A stretch of DNA of 64,000 bases, taken from the NCBI GenBank assembly GCA_032622095.1, contig CP136069.1, positions 17,043,273 to 17,107,272 on the forward strand. Direction: 5' to 3'. Positions within the stretch are counted from its first letter, which is position 1; the number at the start of each line of letters is the position of its first letter. A model generated the notes under the pieces. The model was not told the origin of the DNA and ran no database searches. It saw only the letters and a list, made by a program, of their open reading frames with translations. Of the stretch, positions 21,736-33,454 are shown in pieces. The stretch is from Siphonodentalium dalli (taxonomy: Eukaryota; Mollusca; Scaphopoda; Gadilida; Siphonodentaliidae). The translations under genes and the position numbers were made by a program.

Positions 21736-23300
21736 ACATTTCACGAAGTTCCACAGACTAGTAGTGCAACAATACTTTCGAACATGGTCGGGATTGGCAT
21801 TGCCTTTGACTTGATTGTTTTTTTTTTTGCGAGAGCTAAATGATCCGAAATGTTCGATTTATTATGATCTGAAGCCATCTATTCATACATGTATATGAAA
21901 TTCTAATAGACACGATATGTGACCGTTTATCCCACCGACGATATGCAACAGCAATACCAATGTGGAACAGGGTGTACTACCAGGAATTTCTTTATGCTTG
22001 AATATTATCGAACTTACTTTCTACACGGCATGCTTGCAGCTCGATACATCCGACGACACGTTTGTCGGCATCAGCCGGAAATCTACATTGATACGTTGTA
22101 CGACATTTTTTAGCAAAACGACCAAAATACTATTACCGGAGACATTGCCCAAGTGGCGCAAATAAATATGCGTGGTCGTATACATGATAGTGTCGTCAAT
22201 TGTGCAGAACCCGAGGCACTACTACGACCGAAAGCCAAAGCAATAGTTTTATGCCGAATATTCGAATGTTCTGACCGAATTTATATTCCAGCAGCCCTTG
22301 ACTCAAGTTGACTGTTACCTTATAGTGTGATGTAACCTCGGACCATGCTGTGATTAAGTACCAAAACAATTAGACTGATGCGATTTTAGTATCACTTCAT
22401 CGCCTGTGATGGATGACCCCTTATCTCTTGATACTCCCATAGAGACCATCGTCATGGGGTGATTATATCCGTGAAATCGCGAGATTCTTACCCAGACCCC
22501 CGTAGTCTGGTCTTTGTATGCAAGCAATGGCGGTCAGTCGATGACGGCCAGTGCACTTAATGATTCTAATGGCTCCTTTACGACTCTAAACTTGGGGCGC
22601 GAGCTCATCAGAAAGCCGCGTGTTCCTGCCATAAATCAGGGCTAAATAAAGACGCCAGTGTTAACAAACGCCCTGCATGGGCGAAGGTTCCCACAGGCGC
22701 CCGGGATTCATCGCGAGGCTCTCTTGAGTCTTCCTCATGCTGCGAATATATGACAAATGTTCAAAAGTTCCATCAATCATATTCTCGTTTGACACGTTCC
22801 AGGGGAAGTCTGGACATGATGGGTTTCTGGGAACCTTCGTCTTTTTGCCGAGTGGTCCCTTCTATTGGCAATCAGAAATGTGACTATCCTAAAATCTAGC
22901 TATGTTCGCGCAGCAGGCACGCTGAGAATAGGACAACCACTAATATGTCAGTGATGAATATCAACAGGTCTGTCGAAACTTCAATCACTTACTAGTACAT
23001 ATTGGCACACTCAAATATTTTCAAACATGTTTTCACACAGGAGATTACTGGGAATGACAATTGCTCTAGCATACAATTACAGTGTTTAATTCGATGTAAT
23101 AAAGGGGGGGGTTATAAAAAACCAAACATGTATCGATTAAGATAAACGCATCAAACAATTTTTGTTGCCTGCAGTTCACTTTGGGTTCATAGTCAAATAA
23201 TCTTTGTCGAAGTTTCCCATGAACCAAGAGATCGAGTTTCCTGACAATTCACAACATTTCTGTGTGGTCGTTAATATTCTTACTGCTTTAATATCCCAAT
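21736..23300. other. no supported gene
   Basis: Mixed-composition DNA with moderately GC-rich stretches (22440-22880). Frames of 64-67 codons at 21919-22165 show no domain. I recognise no RNA gene or element. Confidence 0.3.
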
Positions 23301-23518
23301 ACAGGTATATAAAAAGAAAGGAAGCAAGCAGGAACCAGGCAAGAATAGCGGTACAATATTACCGAGTTGTTTGGGTATATTATTTTGAATGCGAGACTCA
23401 CACAATTTCCTCATATGTTCAATGTAATTCATGAAAATCAGTCAGGATTTCGGAAAAACCACTCGACCATTGGCAACATTTTAATAATACATTATATACT
23501 TGAAATTACTAGATATAA

Positions 23519-24770
23519 CAGGGGGGTTCATTCACTTTGTTCCATACAGTTGACCGGGGTGGGTGGGTGGTTCCGCCGCGAAAAAAGTAACTTTTTTCTA
23601 AGTGGTCACAATGTTTTCCTCTTACAACATTTCTGCAATATAATTTACTCAAAGTGTTCAGCATCATTGTTAAGGTGTGTATGACACTTAGGGCAGTGCT
23701 TAGGGTGGTATGTAGTGTGTATATAGGCATGATGCTTCTCAGAAATCCAGATTATGAACCAACTCTCAGGAATTCGCCTTTTACATCCGATTGCATTGCC
23801 ATGTACCAATGCTACTGGTTCCAGATGAAAATGAACAGTTATGTAGCACATGAATAAACTTTAATGTAAATAAAATGAAAAAAGCTATTTATTTATAGCA
23901 TTAATATTTACCCATTATACCTGATCAAATTCAACCTCTGACGACCTCAGTCACCTCATTCTAGTTTGGTCTCGACCAACCATGGAGAACTAGCTACAGA
24001 ATGAGGTTCACATGTGGTAATTTGGTAATGATATATCCCACTATGCTGGGTAGCAGCACTAAACTCATCCTCATTGAAGCTTATTATGCAGACTGCATAT
24101 GACCGTCTTATTTTCAAGTTTATATTAACACGTACATGTATGTGTCTGAATGCTTGACCTGGGTCTGGCCTTAGCACAGTACCTAGCCCAAGAACTCAGC
24201 TCATGGAAATCAAAATTAGTTTTGTGATACATGGTGAATTTCAGCTGAATACCTGTATTGTTGGAGAGTTAATTGCCAGGTGGTGTTGCCCTAATATTTT
24301 TTCAAAAATCATAAATTCATGTGATACTATGGGACACATCTAAAGTTACACTTGCTGTGATTAAAAGAAGGTACATTAATGCTTTTATACTTGTTTACAT
24401 GTATAATGAGCTACCTCAGACAATATTTGGGGACGAAACAATCAATAATTTACTGATCAGCACATGTATTCTGTGCGTTATTTTGGGGTTTTCCAGGTTT
24501 TTTTTTAGATCACTTCCTGGTTCGTGTTATTACAAAAGTTGGAATGACTTAGAAGAACAAGAAACGGAAATAGGGTAACTGTAATACTGACCATCAAGCT
24601 TAAATGGTGTGAGACTACAGATTTGGAGGTAAAAAAAAGTGGTGGGTACCCCGCATGCAATTGGAAAAAACTATTTTTTTCTTTAAATAGGGGGTGGTGG
24701 GTAACCAAGAGCCGGAAAAAAGTTTGTATCAGCCTACTGTCATGTCACTTTTTTCCGACCCCCCCCCCTG
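23519..24770. mobile_element. CAGGGGGG-terminal element inserted in a LINE, with target duplication
   Basis: Starts CAGGGGGGTTC and ends GACCCCCCCCCCTG; GATATAA flanks both ends (23512-23518 and 24771-24777). Homopurine/AAAAAAGT blocks near each end resemble those of 19042-19602. It contains a piece of the 16300-16430 repeat (23805-23925) and a decayed AGAATGAGGT hairpin (23930-24125). No transposase is seen. CAG-starting termini and a 7-8 bp duplication are compatible with hAT-type mobilisation. Confidence 0.65.
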
Positions 24771-25135
24771 GATATAAGACAAATAAGATGTTATGCGCAT
24801 TTATTTATATCGAGAAAGCTTTTGAAAGAGTTTGGAGAGTAGGTATGTGGTATAAACCACTGGTAAAATGGTCCCTTCTACAATTGGTTTAAAACAGGGT
24901 GATAATGTCTCCCCGTTTCAATTTTCCTGATGTTTTGGCCAGTGCAGACGTGGAGGAAATGGGAAAAGTTTCTAATGAAATTGAGAGAAAATAGACTGTT
25001 ATCTGAAATTGTGTGTTCTTTTCTACGCTGACGATATCGTTTTATTCGCCGAAGTTGAACTGTTCCGAAGACAAGTACTGCCGTATATGGAAACTAAGGG
25101 TTAACATTCCGAAATCCAAGGCAGTTTACTTCACA

Positions 25136-25151
25136 GGGGGGGGGGGGGGGG
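25136..25151 (+). repeat. 16-base G tract
   Basis: Uninterrupted G run inside the degenerate RT, at a glycine-rich position (YFTGG). Probably slippage after inactivation. Confidence 0.9.
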
Positions 25152-25559
25152 ACGACAACCTAAAAATCTATGTATTCCATTCAATAATATGAATCTGGAA
25201 GTAGCTAGCACATTCAACTATATTTTAATATATCTCTTTCCAGAAATGGGTCATTTATACATAGAAGCTAAACGCGCTGCAGTTAGAAAGGCGACCCATT
25301 CAAATATATATATGAAGTCTTCGGAATATGACGTGTACACAAACTGTCGATCAATGGACATTTTCGATTATTTGACACTATGGTTTAACCCACTCTGATT
25401 TATGTTTCAGCAATATGGGGAGTGGGAGACAACTCTATATATCATAGAATGGATGCATTTGAATTTTTCTAAAATGTTGCTTCACTTGAGATCCACTACC
25501 CCCAGCTTCATGGTATACGGTGGATTGGGTCGATACTCCTCGATTAATTAATAACTGTT

Positions 25560-25740
25560 GCTTAATAGTGTACTTCACCGAAGGTGAAGGTACCAACTCG
25601 AAATGACATGCTGTGCTGTGACTTTTCTGAGCCGATATCGTAATAAACAGGAACAAATCCATAATTGTAAGCGACACAAAGAAATTTACCAAAACCTCAA
25701 CACCGCCAAGCAATCGACCAACAATAATATGCATGCACGC
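25560..25740 (-). repeat. interior fragment of the 4320-4829 foldback family
   Basis: CTTAATAGTGTACTTCACCG, AAGGTACCAACTCGAAAT and GAGCCGATATCG match the interior arm at 4470-4690 (CTTAATAATGTACTTCACTG, CAAACTCGAAAT, GCGATATCGGCTC). Confidence 0.6.
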
Positions 25741-26059
25741 CTGACTATATAGGCATATACTTATAGTCCTATTATGATTCGAAGCCTGAACTTGTGTTTG
25801 CCTTTATTACATCCCACTCCTGGTCTGCTTTACTCTCTGATCCAACGTAGATAAATGGGTATTTAGAAATATAAAATGGAGATAGTGTACAAAAGATTGA
25901 TAGAGTGAAACATGGAATATGCATTATTTACATAATTTACATCTACCCTCCGGTTGACATGCAGCCTGTTAGATCAAACTGACTGGATACAAATGCTTAT
26001 AGTGAGTTGTGTAAAAATCTCCATCGTGTTGATGATCAGCAGCATCATCATTTTCTACC
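25741..26059. other. nothing recognised
   Basis: AT-rich flank of the microsatellite; no gene. Confidence 0.3.
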
Positions 26060-26113
26060 ACTACCAACCTCGTCGATCATCATCATCGTCATCGTCGTCG
26101 TCACCTTCATCGC

Positions 26114-26148
<35 letters not shown>

Positions 26149-26475
26149 ACACAATCATTATCATCATAAGCATATGTACTCACCACCATCATCACACCAC
26201 CATCGCCATCATAATCGTCAACATCGTCAGTGACCATATTTACTTAACAGCATGACTATACCACTACCATCCTCGTCGATCATCACTACTACCACTATTA
26301 CCACTTTCATCAGCTCAATCATCATCGTCATCATCATCATCTGTACCACAATCATCATCACCATCCCTACCATCAACGTCAACATCAACAGTAGCCATAT
26401 TTACTCAACAGCATCACTACCACCACCACCATCTTCACGTTATCATAATCATTTCATCATCCCCATCATCCATAG

Positions 26476-26512
<37 letters not shown>

Positions 26513-26880
26513 CATCATTATCATAGTCGTATGCATGTATTCATCGTCACCATCATCACCATCATCATCTTCATCATCAACAACATCTCCACCATCATCA
26601 TCATCCCCATCATCCATAGTCATCATCATCATCATCATCATCATCGTCCTCATCATTATCATAGTCGTATGCATGTATTCATCGTCATCATCATCACCAT
26701 CATCATCTTCATCATCAACATCTCCATCATCATCATCATCGCCGTTGTTAACGTCGTCATCGTCAACTTCATAGTCATCATGATCATCATCGTCGTCGTC
26801 GTAGTATACATTATCAAAATCAGCATCATCGTCATTATCATCAACGACAACAACAACAATAACAGCAACAACAACAACAT
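26060..26880. repeat. long imperfect (ATC)n microsatellite
   Basis: Over 800 bases of ATC/GTC/ACC/TTC triplets, ending in AAC triplets. A roughly 120-base block containing CATAGTCGTATGCATGTATT is duplicated (about 26470-26600 and 26610-26720). Long open frames on both strands (plus 26252-26887, minus 26435-26880) are composition artefacts. Confidence 0.95.
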
Positions 26881-26959
26881 ATATTAACGTTAGGGAACCT
26901 TAACCCCTTGATTAAGCGCACAACCTTCGCAATGAAGCTAAATCCGTCATGTTCATAAC

Positions 26960-27276
26960 AATATTTTACAATTTTAATAATTGTTTCTTGTATTCTTTAA
27001 CAATTTTATAATTTCACCCATACAGAGCCCCAGACAAACATGAGCAGACGACACTCTTCTATATGCTTCTATATATGTGTGGGGCTCCCTGCAGGGTAAT
27101 GGATGTTTTTTATTTTATGTCCTAAAAATTGTAAGAAACATTTATTTAAAAAACATGATAAAAAATTGTTAGGCCAATGCATTCTCCTATGGTCGACTCG
27201 CATATATAAGAGAATGCATTGGCACAGGGTAAAAAAAATCCCTACTTACGACTGGATTTGATATGTCTGGGTCACA
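26960..27276 (-). mobile_element. TA-type hairpin element, left-truncated
   Basis: Retains the spacer block (CAGAGCCCCAGACAAACATG ... GGGGCTCCCTGCAGGG), half of one hairpin module (27172-27228) and the right end CTTACGACTGGATTTGATAT followed by GGGTCACA. The second hairpin and the left terminus are missing. Confidence 0.7.
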
Positions 27277-27279
27277 TTT

Positions 27280-27475
27280 GGTCGACCCAGACACTCTCTC
27301 AGCAAGTACATTCCGACAAATAATGAAATTTGTCACCGACTCTCCTATCATCGCAAATGATACATATATCATCGCATCCAGGGTCGCATGAACATCGGCT
27401 GGTTTCAATTGGCAATCTATGATCGCTTGTGTGAAATCTACACAATGTAATTCTATTCCTGCATGTCGTCCAGTT
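27280..27475 (-). pseudogene. LINE C-terminal knuckle fragment
   Basis: Minus strand from about 27460: RITLCRFHTSDHRLPIE, then ICIICDDRRVGDKFHYLSEC and a stop. This matches the (F)RTS.H.LPIE ... C.(I/L)C....GD.FHY...C C-terminal signature of invertebrate LINE proteins. Only about 60 codons remain, cut on the left by the TA-type hairpin element. Confidence 0.7.
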
Positions 27476-27972
27476 TATTCAAATATTCTTCAACGTCATG
27501 CTTGAATATGCGATATGTGAAATCCAAGATGGCCGTTGGCGACCATGCATGTTTTAAACGAAATTCGGACAAATTTAATAAATGGCTCACACCCCAACGA
27601 TCCATATGGCACTTTTGGTGCAGTAGAATGAAAAATGTGGGATGTATGGTGTCCCCAAAGATTTAGTCATGCAAAAGTAAAATCCAAGATGGCTGCCGGA
27701 GGCCATTTTGTTTATCGGAAATCGTTAAAGTTCGATAGGTTGCATCTATATGCGGTCCTATATATACATGCCTGTACATGCCTACACATGTTTTCAATAA
27801 ATGTTGGCTACAGGGTGTGCCGATGGATTTCAAATGTGAAAGTGAATTCAAGATGAAATCCAAATGATCGAGCCATGTTCTTCGTTTGGATATGTGGATA
27901 TCCTCAGAGTTGAGCCGTGAGAACAGACTGGACTTCAATGTACGACAACTGAGAATTTTTTTTTTTTGAATT
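27476..27972. other. no supported gene
   Basis: GAAATCCAAGATGGCCG (27520) and AAAATCCAAGATGGCTGCC (27680) recur here and, loosely, near 19330-19350, a scrap of a dispersed repeat. Open frames here show no domain. Confidence 0.3.
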
Positions 27973-28041
27973 TTTTAACCCATTTCACTTTTAGCTCAAG
28001 CTCAAAGTTTTAGCTTGAGCTAAAAGTGAAAAGGGTTAAAA
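27973..28041. mobile_element. 69-bp hairpin flanked by TTAA
   Basis: Arms TTTTAACCCATTTCACTTTT + AGCTCAAGCT and their near-perfect inverse (one mismatch), around a 9-base loop. TTAA lies at 27975-27978 and 28036-28039, followed inward by CCC and preceded by GGG, as in the TTAA MITEs. It may be a minimal 57-bp member of that mobilisation class. Confidence 0.6.
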
Positions 28042-28877
28042 CACAGTCTCTCTGAGACGCCGGCGAAAATTCTGTCAGATTTACGATAGGATTTTCGTCA
28101 GCTTTCGATCGAAGAGACCAGTTGGCTGAAACACCTGAAATTATGCCCCTTGGCATTTGTGTAGGGAAACTCGAGTCAGTATAAAAAAAAATACCGGCAG
28201 CTGAATGGTGTATAATATCTTCGGTTGTTTAATGTGAAAGAAAAAAGAAATTCATAGGCTATGTTAATTCCTCGGCCATTTGTGTGGGATTGTTCGTCAA
28301 GCGGCTACATTGGTCGCCAAATTTGGTAGGGGGTGGGGGTATTTTTCTATATTGAAATTTTGTGCACAAAAGGGGGTAGTTGTGGAAATGCCAATTTATT
28401 TCCAGGAATAAGTATGGTGAGGCACCATTTCTTTTTTGACAACTTATGTCCGACGTGGAGTTCTACACGCAGAAATATTTAAAGTTTGGCTCAGTAGGGC
28501 AATGAATCGTGGGGATGGCTTAACCCTAACACTGTCGACTATGGGAAATATTTAGTTGATTGTAACCAACAAGGCATGGAGTGATTGAAGGTAGGTAACT
28601 CTATCCTTTCCTGTCGGTATATTGGAAGATAATCTCTCGCTCTCCATCCCAACATTGTCCGGCTTTGCGGGCAACTTGTATATGGATTTTGAGGTTCAAG
28701 TGATCGAGACATGTCCTTTTAGATAGCGCGGATAGATGGTTGCCATGGCTACATTAAGAGGTCCGTTCGACTTTATTTAGTGGAGTTCTCCTCATTTTTC
28801 AACATATAAATTTTTCGCAACATGTATAATTTTGTGCCAGCTTCTATTCCTTGTGGTTGTCTTAAACAATAATAATA
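28042..28877. other. no supported gene
   Basis: Nothing recognisable; short G-rich patch near 28328-28342. Confidence 0.3.
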
Positions 28878-29035
28878 TACCCTGAGCCAATGCATTCTCT
28901 TATATATGCGAGTCGACCATAGGTCGCCTCGCATATATAAGAGAATGCATTGGCCTAACAATTTTTCATCATTTGTTATTATTTTTTACAATTTTTTACA
29001 ATTTTAATCATTTTTTCTTATATTCTTTAACAGAC
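28878..29035 (+). mobile_element. half of a hairpin-module element
   Basis: ACCCTGAGCCAATGCATTCTC..., one full hairpin with the GTCGACCATAGGTCGCC tip, then TAACAATTTTTCATCATTTG spacer sequence. The second hairpin and shell ends are missing. Confidence 0.75.
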
Positions 29036-29299
29036 TTATTTTGTAGGTTTAGTGCCAGGGAATCTTACGTTTTTCATGGGCATCAAAATTATTACTGTGA
29101 ATACTTGGTGATAGTTTTGAGTTATAACATGCCCCTAATGTTTTATCCAGTTTGTTTTTAAATTCGCTATAGCATGCTTAAGCATACCCAAACAAAATTC
29201 AACCCCAAAAAAACAAATCTAAAAAAAAAACAATCTTTTTATTTTTTTAGGGCCACTCTACAGACCGTAAATTAGAGCCGATGAGATCGGCCCCTGGCA

Positions 29300-29770
29300 C
29301 TGAAAGAGTTAAACGGACATGGCTCATTCGAACCTCCAACTTTTGTCTATACGTAATTTGGAGCGACGGATACGACAGGTCAATAAATACACGAAATATT
29401 GATATGCCGGCTTTCAAAAACACTTCCCAACGTCACAACCATTTTCCAGCCGTTTTAAATTTTTCGTCCGAAATCAGATAAACGCTCTTTATTGCTACCA
29501 TATCAGGAATAGAATAACACGGAACGCTCTATTCTGTTCCACGTAGTGTAAATGGCTGTTTTATGTTTGGGACCCAAACACCTTGTTCATAGTTGCACGT
29601 TTCATTACTTCATTTCGACTTTTTGGGTTACAGCATCTTCGTAGAAAGGTTGTTAAGATATTTATCGACCTATTTCGATACCGGGGAAAATTCAAAAGCG
29701 AATATTATTATTTGTATTTTGGAGCGCAAACCGCCATGTGGGTTTAATGTAGCCAAATTGCGCTGCGGGA
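29300..29770 (+). repeat. dispersed repeat, copy 1 (partner 59525-59960)
   Basis: TTAAACGGACATGGCTCATT, CGTAATTTGGAGCGACG, AAATCAGATAAACGCTCTTT and TTTTGGAGCGCAAAC are shared in order with 59525-59960 on the same strand, about 85% alike by eye. No open frame is conserved between the two. Confidence 0.75.
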
Positions 29771-29802
29771 TATCAATATAGTCCCGCTTGGACAGCCCAA
29801 CA

Positions 29803-30236
29803 TATGTGACCCGCCATATCAAATCCAGTCGTAAGTCGGGATTTTTTTACCCTGTGTCAATGCATTCTCTTATATATGCGAGTCGACCATAGGTCGCCTC
29901 GCATATATAAGAGAATGCATTGGCCTAACAAATTTTTATCATTTTTTTTAAATAAATGTTTCTTACAATTTTTAGGACATAAAATAAAAAAACATCCATT
30001 ACCCTGCATGGAGCCCCACACATATATAGAAGCATATAGCAGAGTGTCGTCTGCTCATGTTTGTCTGGGGCTCTGTATGGGTGAAATTATAAAATTGTTA
30101 AAGAATTGTTAGGCCAATGCATTCTCTTATATATGCGAGGCGACCTATGGTCGACTCGCATATATAAGATAATGCATTGGCACAGGGTAAAAAAATATCC
30201 CGACTTACGACTGGATTTGATATGCCGGGTCACATA
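29803..30236 (+). mobile_element. TA-flanked hairpin element (TGTGACCCGCC ends), copy 1
   Basis: TA|TGTGACCCGCCATATCAAAT...GTCGTAAGTCGGGATTTTTT on the left is inverted on the right, ending GGGTCACA|TA (30235-30236). Inside are two inward hairpin modules and the spacer block ACCCTGCATGGAGCCCC...GGGGCTCTGTATGGGT. A TA duplication suggests Tc1/mariner-type mobilisation, but no transposase is present. Confidence 0.75.
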
Positions 30237-30264
30237 TATACTCTCAAAATAAAGGTTAGTCAAA

Positions 30265-30385
30265 ATTGTTGGGATCCAAAGTTGGGTTAATTGTTGGGTC
30301 GCATTCCAAAAGTTGGGTTCAATTGTTGGGTTAGATTGTTGGGTTAGATTGTCGGGTTAGATTGTTGGGTCGATTAGTTTAGTTA
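30265..30385. repeat. short GTTGGGTTAGATT minisatellite
   Basis: Seven to eight 14-16 base units such as ATTGTTGGGTTAG and ATTGTCGGGTTAG. It abuts the right side of a TA-type element. Confidence 0.7.
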
Positions 30386-30446
30386 ATAATCACTGGGTTT
30401 CAGTTGCGCCCCTTTATAAAAATTTGCTGGTTGTGAGCTCTCTTTG

Positions 30447-30720
30447 TCATATTTTATTCTCTTTATTTGTATCAAGTTCAAATAAATCACCTGCACACAA
30501 TGCGCACGAGTGTAGACTATAAACGATATCTGATCCTACGGAGGATAACATAGGTTTTGATATGCGATCTTTATCTGTTTTTAGTGATTTTATATGAAGG
30601 GTAATAACTCTATAAAGAATTATCGTTACTAAATAATGGAGATTTGTATGAGAAATGACAACACCACAATAGATCAACTCTGGTGAAATATAAGTCAAAT
30701 TCTCTTTAAAACCCTTCTTC
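30447..30720. repeat. copy of the AATAACTCTATAAAGAAT foldback, one arm
   Basis: GGGTAATAACTCTATAAAGA, TTACTAAATAATGGAGATTT and GTGAAATATAAGTCAAATTC match arms of 16432-16665. Confidence 0.65.
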
Positions 30721-31079
30721 AAATATTTCCGTTATTTCGTCAAAAACACTCCATTGAGCCACGAGTGACTCCTGAGACGAGGATCACATATTATATGATA
30801 CCCTATCCTACGGAGGATTACATGTTGTTTTATATCTACATCCGTGCATGGCCTGAATAAATACACGATGAAGGCATCATACTGTTTTATTATATTATCA
30901 TAACTTTCTTTCGCCAATTCCTTTGCTAAAATGTAATGGGGAAAAAATCGATATATCTAACGATGTTCATCTCATTAATGAAACAACAGGTTAATAACAG
31001 TTCTGAGTGACATCACCAACTGAGCCACCGGGTTTACCGTCTGCAGTAAACTAAAACATAATTAGAAGCAAATTAAATT
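30721..31079. other. no supported gene; possible SINE head
   Basis: CACCAACTGAGCCACCGG at about 31014-31031 reads TGGCTCAGTTGG on the minus strand, an A-box-like string. No matching B box was found at the right distance, so I do not call it an element. Confidence 0.25.
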
Positions 31080-31200
31080 TTTGAGACAGTGCTAATTTTT
31101 TGGGGATTGAGTGGGATTCGAACCCCGGCCCATGACGGCGAGCGCGCCTTGCTACCCAAGAGTCAAACGTCAATACCACACGGCCACCGAAGCGATCCCA
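31080..31200 (-). repeat. tRNA-derived SINE
   Basis: On the minus strand GGTGGCCGTGTGGTATTGAC (A-box-like, about 31188-31169) is followed by GGGGTTCGAATCCCACT (exact B-box core, about 31127-31111). The head resembles that in 925-1139 and 5188-5400, but here both boxes lie on one strand and a tail with ACTGTCTCAA sequence follows. Confidence 0.75.
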
Positions 31201-31282
31201 AAAAAGGAAGCTCAAATGGCCGCTGTATTCTGACGTCGCACGTAGGACACTATATGCACATTTTAAGATCTCTATTGTGTAA

Positions 31283-31532
31283 ATATATAGGAGATATGGC
31301 ACAGTAGCGTGTTATATTTACGCCTCCGAAACATGCCGAGCATAGCTCTTTGAACATGCTTGGGACTATAAACCCAATCCCAAAAAAATTGCACTGTCTC
31401 AAAAATTAAATTTGCTTCTAAAAATAGGCGCCTTGTGTGTTGTATAGTCCCAAGCATGTTCAAAGAGCAACAGTGCTCGGCATGTTTCGGAGGCGTAAAT
31501 ATAACATGCTACTGTGCCATATCTCCTATATA
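31283..31532. repeat. inverted repeat with about 90-bp arms
   Basis: Left arm (31283-31370) TATATAGGAGATATGGCACA ... CATGCTTGGGACTATA; right arm (31442-31532) its inverse with few differences. The loop contains ATTGCACTGTCTCAAAAATT, which is SINE-tail sequence also found at 31070-31095. Confidence 0.8.
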
Positions 31533-31620
31533 TAAAACATAATTGTTCATGTATATCAAGGATTATATATAGACCGATTGAATGACACGAGAAGTAACAT
31601 ATAACCGTGTACCAACATTT

Positions 31621-31776
31621 AAGAATTGAATGTAGTAGGTGGGTGTGTTATTGTGTGATAAGGCGCTGTCGATGTTGAGGACATTGTGCGAACCGCGAAG
31701 GGGTTCTTACTAAATGTGTCCGTAACGACCACAGCGACGTATCCCCCAATAACACACACCCACTACATTCATTTCT
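31621..31776. mobile_element. 156-bp MITE-like palindrome-ended element
   Basis: Ends AAGAATTGAATGTAGTAGGT...GTGTTATTG and the inverse CAATAACACACACCCACTACATTC. The interior (GATAAGGCGCTGTCGATGTT ...) is not palindromic and not coding. No clear target duplication. Confidence 0.6.
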
Positions 31777-32429
31777 TATAGTTTGATATAGCTTTTTGAT
31801 GAATTATTCCCATACAAAGCTGAGTGTATTCTTATTTATTTTCACAAAATCTGCCGAGAATTTGAGTCTAGCCACGCATCATATTAAGTCAGCCCAATAT
31901 AAGATTTACAAGCACTTAGCAACGATAACGTACGTGATCGATATAAATAATTGGCTTGAGATGCAATTGAGCTGAACTTTGAAAAAACACGCCCAAATTA
32001 TTCTGCTGACCTATTTTAGTGATTAGGCCAGATTATGTCAACAGTTTGTGACGTCGTGTTCTTGTTGCGATCTGTGTGTTGTTGGGGTATGAAACGGGTG
32101 ACCCAATTGGCAGGTGACCAATCACCGAATAGGATTTATCCAACGTAACACATGCGGCTGTGTAAATATTTGCCTTCAAATACCTCCATGTATGATTTAT
32201 TCTTGTGAGATAATTACACGCTATTAACATGTAAATCTAAGTAGCATCACTACAGGTGGAACTACAGATTTTTTTTTATTTCACATGTTGTCAGCTTTGG
32301 TAAAGATTTTACACGCATGTTACCGTTCATATTCTGGCACCATATGGTTTTCTATGACGAAATTCCTGTAAAAAATATCAGACATTTTGTGAGTGTGTGA
32401 ACGCTGCCTAGGCCAAAGAAAATTAAATG
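31777..32429. other. no supported gene
   Basis: Ordinary AT-rich sequence, nothing recognised. Confidence 0.3.
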
Positions 32430-32805
32430 TCTGGTTTGGGTTACAAGCCGAACATAATAGGGTCGGTAGGTAGGCTTTGAATTTTATTTTTTTAATTATT
32501 TTTTTTATTTTGACATTTTCTTATGACTTTTCATGTTCGTATTTTACTCTGCAAGATTGACATAAAACTACTTTTGATTATTTTTGTATAAATTTTGACA
32601 TAAAACTACTTTTTATTATTTTTGTAAAAATTTTAATATTACACAATACTTTTACTAGAAATCAACCTATTATGGGCTGATTAAATGTGTTTTTTTGTGT
32701 TTTAGGAATTTTTTTGAGAAAAAAATTAAATAGATTTGAAAACCATGAAAAAAACTTTAGGGTAGGAGGTTTAAAATAGTGTAGGTAGGGAAACCCAAAC
32801 CGCAA
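32430..32805. repeat. AT-rich element with a 38-bp duplication
   Basis: Starts GGTTTGGGTTACAAG and ends GAAACCCAAACC (inverted GGTTTGGGTT). It contains TTGACATAAAACTACTTTT repeated with a 38-base period (about 32557-32632) and two GGTAGGTAGG-type motifs near the ends. Probably a degraded repeat; family not recognised. Confidence 0.45.
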
Positions 32806-33454
32806 ATATTTTTTTCTGTTGCCCTATATATATAATGCTCGAGCTGAACACATGGGCCACGTGGCGTCCACAACACATGAGGGGTTCGAGTGATGTATTG
32901 GAAGTAATCAAACGAGACAGAAAGTATTTAGACCAGTAGCATACCCAATGTGTAATAATCTATATACCCTGCGTGAGTGACAATAGAGTTCCATTTTCAG
33001 CCTCATTCTCGGGGTTCGCGTGCTGGCAGATGTATGTTTTGATTTACCGGTAGAAGAAAAAGAGACTTGGAGCCAGCCATTCTGTTTGTAGGAAGCCCAG
33101 CACGCCTGCCAATAAAGAAACCTAACAGCCATTCTCTTGAGAGTTCTGGTGCATAAGTTATTGACTATATTATTTCTTAGAACAAAACGATCATCGCACG
33201 TGCTAGCATGTAGTTTTGGAATCCCATTCCCAAAGATACTTCAAGTGAACGAGGGTGAGTGAGTTCATGAGGTGTATAATAGGAAGGTAAAGCGAGTAGA
33301 GTGAGACACAGTGAATCGAACTATACACACTTGACTTTCGCCTACAAAACAAAATGGTTCCAAAACCGCGTTCGTTTGTGCTTTACAATAATCGGGATCA
33401 CTGCATGGATCGCGGTCGTATTTGGGTTCATCCAGCTCCGGTCCGTGGTTTCAG
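32806..33454. other. no supported gene
   Basis: Includes the start of a 132-codon plus frame (33301-33699) that runs through the inverted repeat 33455-33612 and is therefore likely spurious. Confidence 0.3.

Larger units (their letters stand above)
23301..25485 (+). pseudogene. LINE reverse transcriptase split by an inserted element
   Basis: Left part (to 23518): ILNARLTQFPHMFNVIHENQ then SGFRKNHSTIGNILIIHYIL, the ENQxGFRKxxST motif of non-LTR RT. Right part (from 24771): KMLCAFIYIEKAFERVWRVG (palm motif A), GLKQGDNVSP, and FYADDIVLFAE at about 25023 (catalytic YADD). The decayed thumb follows: KLRVNIPKSKAVYFTG, a 16-G run, STFNY, YVSAIWG. Several frameshifts and stops make it dead. The 1252-bp insert 23519-24770 is flanked by GATATAA on both sides; taking it out with one GATATAA leaves the frame continuous. 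Confidence 0.85.

Noticed and set aside
26252-26887. 211-codon open frame rich in I, S, H
   Set aside because: It is the translation of an imperfect ATC microsatellite, open on both strands and several frames.
30265-30385. Telomere-like repeat (GGGTTA)
   Set aside because: Unit is GTTGGGTTAGATT with irregular spacing, not the TTAGGG hexamer. A short local minisatellite.
31014-31031. SINE or tRNA from an A-box-like TGGCTCAGTTGG
   Set aside because: No B box at a suitable distance on the same strand.
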